Part shown: in pieces, positions 55,401 to 61,400 of the stretch
Numbering within the stretch: position 1 is the first letter of the stretch
Layout: each line of letters starts with the position of its first letter
Assembly (NCBI RefSeq): GCF_949628215.1
Contig: NC_134311.1
Span: forward strand, 13,392,582 to 13,456,581
Length of the DNA: 64,000 nucleotides
Direction of reading: 5' to 3'
Source of the DNA: Phalacrocorax aristotelis
Lineage: Eukaryota; Chordata; Aves; Suliformes; Phalacrocoracidae
Translations under genes and position numbers: made by a program
Notes under the pieces: generated by a model
Told to the model about the DNA's origin: nothing
Database searches by the model: none
The model's input: the letters and a program-made list of their open reading frames with translations, nothing else

Positions 55401-58400
55401 TATGAAATGTTTAAATAAGCGTGTACATATATATATATGGTTCCCACAAATATACGCAACAGCACAACATACCAGAATGCCACACCATTCACATCTCATG
55501 CCAGAGAGCACCTCAGAAGACCCACAGGTTTTTTTGCAGACTTCACAACGAGCACTTGAAGAAAGGTTTCCCTCCCTCCAGTGGTGGTGATAAGTATCCT
55601 GGGGGAACACAGCATGCCTTAGTGTTATACAAAACAGACACAGAAACACCTTCAACCTAGCTTTAAAATCAGCAATTCAAACAGCTCTGAAGAAACAGCA
55701 ACACAGGCTAGGACATTAAGTATTTTCTCCATATACATATCAACCTGAACAATCATACACTTCACCAAAAGAAGTTTATCAAACTATTAAAAAAAAAATC
55801 ACAGTGCTTTTTCTTCATAGTCCACCAAAACCAATATTCTTAAAAAAAAAGAGAGAAAAAATATCCTGAAAGGTCACTATTATGCAGGTATTTTACAGTG
55901 AGAAGCTGGGCAGTCTTGCACACTACAGGAAGCCTGAGGAACAGGATAATGTTTGCCAGGGATGCAATGCAGCCAACAGCTCAACATAGAAAAAAGAATT
56001 CTGTGCCAGCTTCTCCTATGCAAATTTTTAGAGGAGAGCTTGACTTTATATTTTTTTTTCTTTTTAATTAGGACATTGTATACATTGCACAGACTTTTCA
56101 GCACAGCCTCAATAAGCATGACAAACATGTAAGAATTTAAATTTATCTTGCTACCTGCGATATATTCCGAAGCCACATGTTTCCTTTGCCTGCCAATAAG
56201 CAACGAAAGTGCTTTGATAATTGACAGGATGCAAAAGAAAAGGCCAAGACTCCTCCCCCTCCCCTAGCCCACGTTTTCACACCAAAAATGTGTGACTGCT
56301 TTCTGCTGCGGAGGCATCCGCACTTACGTGGTCCTGGTGCCCATCCTGGTGACACTGCCGGCAGTCACTGCAAGCAAACAGGATACAGTCTGTGTGCACA
56401 TGTAGCTCACAAACTAAAAGCATGAAAACAAGAAAACTTCTTTAGGCTGGAAACCCTGGGGTTTTTGCAGCTTCTCCCTCCCTCCCTCCCTCCCTCCATC
56501 CCCTCCAATACTACTCCAGTACCTTTCTGCACCATACTTTCTTTCCTTCATGCTTTTTCCTTCAAAGACAGGCAATAAAAGAAGTTTATCGTCATTGTGT
56601 GTTGCTCCATTTCCTTTGTGTTAAACTGATGCAGCAAGAACAATGAAAGGCTGAGCTGATTTTGCACTTAAGCACTTCTGATATTTCCTCCAATACAGTA
56701 AGTTAAATTTGTAACAACTGTTTGGCTTACTACAGCTTCAGTCTCACAGTTTCACAGGAACCACTGCCTACTCCAGTGTAATCGTGCCTGAAGTCTATGA
56801 TTTAATCAAATCCAAGAAAAGCTGAATGTTAGAAGCATTAACAGAAAGTTCTCCTCCTGCATCCAAATACCACCAAGGCTTGAATGTAAAAGAAATGTCT
56901 TCCTGAAGCAATACTTTGTTCCCTTTACAAACCCTTTTCCAAACCCTACTGCAGAGCAAGCTGGCACTTCATGAGTGGGTTCAAAACAGCAGATGATTTT
57001 GTGCTGGACAGCCCCTCTCTCCATTTCTGCAGCTGTCAGAAGCACAAGGAAACAAGAAATGAGGCATGTTTGAGTCCCCAGACACAGCAAAGCAGGGGGG
57101 ACTGATGCCGAAACAGCAGTAAGGCAGTAGTGCACCCCCCTGGCTTGCAGCCAGGAGCCCTGTCTCGCCCACAGTCCTGCGGGAGATGCGGCAGAGGTCA
57201 GATCAGCCACCTATCCAACACGGCACGCCTGCATGGGTATGGACTCGCTTGTGTTTGCAAGGTGATGTGACACATGCTGATGTCAGAACACACCAAATGA
57301 CTGGAGGACATCATTCTTGGGAAGATTGCAACAGCCAGAAAGCATGTTATACTCAGGAAATAAATACTTTTTTTTATTGCCAGGTGACAGCCAATGGATT
57401 AGATTTTAAACCTGACCAGAATAAACTAGTATGTTAATCTCAGAGAAGATCTGCATGTACGTCTGCATACAGTACATCACTATTTCATTGTCAGGAAAAG
57501 GAAAACAATCATTATTTCAGCGCACTCTCCTCAGTAAGCTTAACATTGTATTCCAAAACACCTGTTAGATACTACAGCTGGAAAAAGTTTTAGTGAAACC
57601 TATGAAGTTTTAGGCAAATTTGGTTTTATTACTTAAAAAGCTGACCTGAAGTATCAGACATAAAAGAAAAGAGAATCTACAGAAAGCACCATCCACAGCT
57701 GAAATGCTACACTGCAAAGGATCAATCATGAAAAGAAAAATACAACTAGAATATCCCAGTACCTAGCTTCATTACTGCAAGAGTCAAGAAAGCTCTCTAT
57801 GGACCTCACAGACAGAGATAGATGAAGAAGATCCTCCTCTAGCTGCTTTTTAAAGACTTGTGTATACAAGTACTCTGGGAAGGCATCTGATTTTTCATCA
57901 AGTAATTGAAATTAAGAGGCAGGCATCAAATTCTGTAAATATTTTTTTCTATTCTGCTCAAACTGGTTATTGCTCTAAGCACATCACAAAAATCTGAAGA
58001 CTGTAACCTGAAGATTGGAAGAGAGTAATTACACATTAGCCACACTACCTGAAAGTATCTTAAAAACTGTATTAGATTACACAGAGAATAATACCTTGTT
58101 TGGAAATCACTCTCTGGCCTATAGAAAAGGTGATCAGCACCAACACTGGTTTAATTCTAACCCCACAGAAGACCATGATCTACCACCACACCAAAGCAAA
58201 TACAGAGGGGGTTTTCTCCCTTGGTTTAATTCACATCTGCTGCTTCTAACACCAGCCCCAACTCAGAATTAATAAGAAAATGTGTGCATGTGAAGGGTGG
58301 GAGTGTCACAGTGGTTAAACCCTTAAGATAGCTATCCCACTGATAGGAAAGATGAAGTTTTTAGTACCTAAAGATCAAATAAAAATCACAGAGCCTACGA

Positions 58401-61400
58401 AAATAAGTTTCATCCTTATCAGCCCTTCCATAATGGACACAATTCTTCAACTCATACCAGAATGACGGTTTTCTGTTCCAGCCAGTCATGAAAGTGCTGT
58501 GAATTCCTTTATAACAGACAAAAACCCAAGTTGGTTAATTTCAGATACATAAACTCAGCAAAATTACTTTTAAAATATTAACTGCCTCCCTATCCAGTAA
58601 ATTTGCTGCTCTTGATTGATGCCTAATAAGAAACTTTTTTTAAGGATCCAACACTAAAAAAATGTTTGGGTTACTTTCTTTGCTCTTTTCTTCTTTCCAA
58701 GAAGGAGGACTGGAAAGAAGAAAAGAGCAAAGAAAAGGGAGAGCAACTCTCACCGTCATGAGTCAGTTTCAACTGTTATCAGTGAGTTCTACAGCAAAAA
58801 TAGCTATGCAAAGCAATTAGTAACTGTCAGCAGAATTTGGAGCCTAAATATTGTAATTTTTGCCAATATGTACTTATCTCACCAGGGCTAATATATATGC
58901 ATGTTCATTTCTAAAAAATGATGTCCAACCATGCACCCACAGCATTTAGTACTTGAAAGGAAACTGCAAATTTTCAGACAGGAAAATAAATTTTCTTGTA
59001 AGATACGAAGAGTCCAAAAGAATTTATTTAAACTATTTTAAAAGTACATCTCAAGATGTCAATCATTTCCTTAGAGAAGGTAACTTCATCTTAACCCTCT
59101 TTTCTATCTTAATTAGGGCAAAGATTCCAGGAAAAGTTCTTTAAACTTCAATATCAGAAGGGAACATCATAACCAACAATGGATTTGTACTGTTAAGCTA
59201 ACTCATTAGAGGTAAGCAAAAAAACGGAAGAAAGCTCAACATCTCCATCTGGAATTAAATGCGCTACAGCTTAAAACAGCTAAGTTCTAAAATAAATTCT
59301 GAAAGCATTTTGGAAGAGTAAAGGAAGAATCTTGTGCATTTTATGAACCTCAGCTGCCCTTTTTAAGCTACATTTTGGAAAAGTATCAGGGAAACAAGTT
59401 GTAGACTTACTGATATTCAGAAAAAGGAATAGCAAACAAGTAACAACACACAAAAGAAAATGGTTTAATCTGAGAGGAACAATTCAGAACTTTTACTGAA
59501 CCAGAAAAAAACATGTCCAGGCATTTGTAACACCTAAATATGACATACGATTTCATGTGTTTCTTGTTTAAGAACACTTAAATGGAAGTGTCTAAATAAA
59601 GAAATATTACCTTGCAATAGGTACAATGCTAATACAGTAGAATTAAAAGAGTAAGAATATGAAAGCAATATTTAGAAACCTTTAACTACAGGACAAGCTG
59701 GACTGATGGGCCGAGGTCAGCTGTAAGAGGTTCAACAAGGTCAAATGCCAGGTCCTGCACTTGGGTCACAACAACCCCAGGCAACGCTACAGGCTTGGGG
59801 AAGAGTGGCTGGAGAGCTGCCCAGCAGAGAAGGACCTGGGGCTGTTGTTTGACAGCCGGCTGAACGCAAGCCAGCAGGCGGCCAAGAAGGCCAGCAGCAC
59901 CCTGGCTTGTATCAAGAATAGTGTGGCCAGCAGGAGCAGGGCAGCGATTGTGCCCCTGTAATTGGCACTAGTAAGGCCACACCTTGAACACTGTGTTCAG
60001 TTTTGGGCCCCTCAGGACAAGAAGGACATTGTGCTGGAGTGAGTCCAGAGAAGAGCAGTGGAGCTGGTGAAGGGTCTGGGAACAGGTCTTATGAGGAGCG
60101 GCTGAGGGAGCTGAAGTTGTTTAGTCTGGAATGAGGAGGCCGAGGGGAGACCCTATTGCTAGAGCTACCTGAAAGGAGGTTGTAGCGAAGTGGGTGTTGG
60201 TCTCTTCTCCCAAGTTACTAGTGATAGGACGAGAGCAAATGGCTTCAGGTTGCACCAGGGGAGTTTAGGTTGGATATTAGGAAAAATTTCTTCACTGAAA
60301 GGGTTGTCAAGCATTGGAACAGGCTGCCCAGAGAGGTGGTGAAGTCACCGTCGTCCCTGGAGGTGCTAAAAAAAGTATAGGCATGACACCTCAGGGCATG
60401 TTTTAGGAGGCCTGGTGGTGTTGGGTTGGCAGTTGGACTTGATGATCCTAGAGGTCTTTTCCAACCTTAACAATTCTATGAATCTATAACTAAAATAGAT
60501 CACTAAACTAAGGCTATTTTCAAGAGTTAAAAGGACATAGCTAGTAAAAATTTTATTTTCAAATTCTCTATATTTATCTCATGCCAAACCAGTTCTGAGG
60601 CTTATTAAAACAAATAGTCAGAAAAGACTGGGGTATCTGTAGCTCTTTGACCATCCCACCAAATCATCCAACTGACATGGTAACTATATTGAATGGCAGA
60701 TTCCCACTAGTCAGCGTGGGACAGATTCCCACTAGTTCAGATTTGTTATGTAACTTACCAGTCAAAAGCAGAAACAAAATCACTGCATCAGAAGTCTAAA
60801 AGCCCTGATCAAAGGGAAATTTTCCCCTACATATACACGTAGGCAAGCATATTAAATAAGACATTATCTTTAGCATAACAGCAATTCTGAAAGCATCTCA
60901 AATCCCTACAAAATTGGTTCCTCTCTCAGTAGACTCTTTTTTTAAATAGTTCACAGATAATATTCCTTTAAATACCAAATTCTGTTCAATCTCACATCAA
61001 CTGAACAACTACCAGACATTCAAGACAGGGTAGACAAGGGAGAATATTAAGGAAGTGCCCCATGTCAAAAGCAGCCAAGTACATGCTAACATGTATTTCA
61101 AATAAGAATTCTGGTGTTTGGGTAATTTCTTTAATTACTGTTTTTTCAGAGAATCCATGTCAGAACACTCAGAGCAGTACTATTTTGATAAATATCTTCA
61201 AATATCTTTCCATTGAAGGCACCTCATCCCCATCACAAGCAACAGATATCCAAGACCAGTAACAGAAAAGTTATATTCCATTCTTTTTCAGAAAGGGGGA
61301 GGTTTTAGAAACATGAACACTTGACGATCCCCTGTATCAAAAGCTCCCATTGGAAACAGAAATAAATTACTTCAACAGAAGTAGTCTTTTTTTTGCTATA

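Larger units (their letters stand above)
47587..55472 (-). other. 7.9 kb DGKQ intron between visible exons 3 and 4, hosting the provirus
   Basis: The intron is 47587-48641 (AT-rich, nothing recognised), the provirus 48642-55118, and 55119-55472 (G12 run at 55293-55304 and a TA-rich stretch at about 55330-55440). Without the insertion the intron would be about 1.4 kb. Confidence 0.9.
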
